This document shows, piece after piece, positions 62,272 through 64,000 of a stretch of DNA of 64,000 nucleotides. This stretch comes from Nematostella vectensis. Lineage: Eukaryota > Cnidaria > Anthozoa > Actiniaria > Edwardsiidae. Both the position numbers and the translations under genes were made by a program. The notes under the pieces were generated by a model. It had not been told where the DNA came from. It did not search any database and saw only the letters and a list, made by a program, of their open reading frames with translations. The first letter of the stretch is position 1; every line of letters starts with the position of its first letter. The stretch covers positions 16,876,887 to 16,940,886 of the forward strand of contig NC_064034.1 in assembly GCF_932526225.1 (NCBI RefSeq), given 5' to 3'.

Positions 62272-64000
62272 TCAAGAGGGAAGGGTGTGGGATATATGGT
62301 GATGTAATAAATGCTTATGTTTAAGAGGGGAGAGTTTGGGATATATTGTGATGTAATAAATACTTATTTTTAGGAGGAGAGGGCTTGGGATATATGGTAA
62401 TGTAATAAATGCTTATGTTTAATAGGGGAGAGTTTGGGATATGTGTTAATGTAATAAATGCTTATGTTTAGGAGGGGAGGGCTTGGGATATATGGTGATG
62501 TAATAAATGCTTGTAGGGCTTGGGATATATGGTAATGTAATAAATGCTTATGTTTAAGAGGGGAGAGTTTGGGATATATTGTGATGTAATAAATGCTTAT
62601 GTTTAAGAAGGGGTGGCTTGGGATATATGGTGATGTAATAAATACTTATTTTTAGGAGGAGAGGGCTTGGGATATATTGTGATGTAATAAATACTTATTT
62701 TTAGGAGGAGAGGGCTTGGGATATATTGTTATGTAATAAATACTTATGTTTAAGAAGGGATGGCTTGGGATATATGGTGATGTAATAAATACTTATTTTT
62801 AGGAGGAGAGGGCTTGGGATATATGGTGATGTAATAAATGCTTATGTTTAAGAAGGGAGGGCTTGGGATATATGATGATGTAATAAATGCTTATGTTTAA
62901 GAGGGGAGGGCTTGGGATATATGGTGATGTAATAAATACTTATTTTTAGGAGAGGGCTTGGGATATATGGTGATGTATTAAATGCTTATGTTTAAGAGGG
63001 GAGGGCTTGGGATATATGGTGATGTAATAAATGCTTATGTTTAAGAGGGGAGAGTTTGGGATATATTGTGATGTAATAAATACTTATTTTTAGGAGGAGA
63101 GGGCTTGGGATATATGGTGATGTAATAAATGATTATGTTTAAGAGGGGAGAGTTTGGGATATATGGTGATGTAATAAATACTCATTTTTAGGAGGAGAGG
63201 GCTTGGGATATATGGTAATGTAATAAATGCTTATGTTTAATAGGGGAGAGTTTGGGATATGTGTAAATGTAATAAATGCTTATGTTTAGGAGGGGAGGGC
63301 TTGGGATATATGGTGATGTAATAAATGCTTGGTAGGGCTTGGGATATATGGTAATGTAATAAATGCTTATGTTTAAGAGGGGAGAGTTTGGGATATATTG
63401 TGATGTAATAAATGCTTATGTTTAAGAAGGGATGGCTTGGGATATATGGTGATGTAATAAATACTTATTTTTAGGAGGAGAGGGCTTGGGATATATTGTG
63501 ATGTAATAAATACTTATTTTTTAGGAGGAGAGGGCTTGGGATATATTGTTATGTAATAAATGCTTATGTTTAAGAAGGGATGGCTTGGGATATATGGTGA
63601 TGTAATAAATACTTATTTTTAGGAGGAGAGGGCTTGGGATATATGGTGATGTAATAAATGCTTATGTTTAAGAAGGGAGGGCTTGGGATATATGGTGATG
63701 TAATAAATGCTTATGTTTAAGAGGGGAGGGCTTGGGATATATGGTGATGTAATAAATACTTATTTTTAGGAGAGGGCTTGGGATGTATGGTGATGTATTA
63801 AATGCTTATGTTTAAGAGGGGAGGGCTTGGGATATATGGTGATGTAATAAATGCTTATGTTTAAGAGGGGAGAGTTTGGGATATATTGTGATGTAATAAA
63901 TACTTATTTTTAGGAGGAGAGGGCTTGGGATATATGGTGATGTAATAAATGATTATGTTTAAGAGGGGAGAGTTTGGGATATATGGTGATGTAATAAATA
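62272..64000 (+). repeat. 50-bp minisatellite continuing past the window
   Basis: The unit is gcttgggatatatggtgatg, then taataaatgcttatgtttaa, then gaggggaggg. A variant with atacttatttttaggaggag alternates. The first, older units are at 61570-61655, left of the MITE. Two blocks about 900 bp long (62390-63190 and 63200-64000) repeat the same order of variants, so there is a large higher-order duplication. Confidence 0.95.

Larger units (their letters stand above)
61295..64000 (+). other. start of intron 3 of the unknown secreted gene
   Basis: The intron continues beyond the window. It contains a 604-bp MITE and a 50-bp minisatellite from about 61570 to the window end. No exon is seen. Confidence 0.7.

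Overview
The window looks like nuclear DNA from an animal with long introns, most probably an anthozoan cnidarian of the sea-anemone kind. This is inferred from gene content and repeat style (a Shal-type potassium channel, a two-domain receptor tyrosine phosphatase, abundant poly-G interspersed repeats, MITEs, and tRNA-derived SINEs), not from any search. There are no operons, Shine-Dalgarno sites or CRISPR arrays.

Layout. 1-7.9 kb: AT-rich, with no gene I can support. 7.9-18.3 kb (+): a complete five-exon Shal/Kv4 voltage-gated K+ channel gene (634 codons plus stop), with a possible TATA box at 7903. 18.3-23.3 kb: 3' flank and a transposon with large inverted repeats. 23.37-23.90 kb (+): an intronless PTTG1IP-like type I membrane protein. 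25.2-49.3 kb (+): a receptor-type protein tyrosine phosphatase that I assembled from 25 exons. All phases agree and sum to 1010 codons plus stop. It has a signal peptide, one Ig domain, two FN3 domains, a transmembrane segment, an active-looking D1 and a D2 with a WPE loop. 50.8-52.2 kb (-): an SLC32/VIAAT-like vesicular amino-acid transporter in one coding exon, tail to tail with the phosphatase. 54.0-61.3 kb and beyond (+): the first three exons of an unrecognised secreted protein that runs out of the window.

The introns are the striking part. Most large introns hold tandem arrays with units from 18 to about 85 bp. In several cases the repeat unit includes the end of the neighbouring exon together with its splice site, so the donor or acceptor itself has been copied up to dozens of times. 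I see this in both the Kv4 and the phosphatase genes, on the donor side (Kv4 exons 3 and 4; phosphatase exons 4, 10, 20 and 21) and on the acceptor side (phosphatase exons 16 and 17). This exon-edge-anchored amplification is the best candidate here for something undescribed.

Mobile elements include a TA-flanked Tigger/pogo-like non-autonomous element carrying a decayed HIRAN-like ORF; a TTA-flanked Harbinger-like MITE nested in an older element whose empty site survives elsewhere in the window; two copies of a tRNA-derived SINE; a 604-bp MITE inserted in a minisatellite with a TTATAT duplication; and a fragment resembling a RecQ helicase. Many long ORFs in the window are only tandem repeats read in frame. 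All assignments are from reading the sequence; no database or transcript was available.
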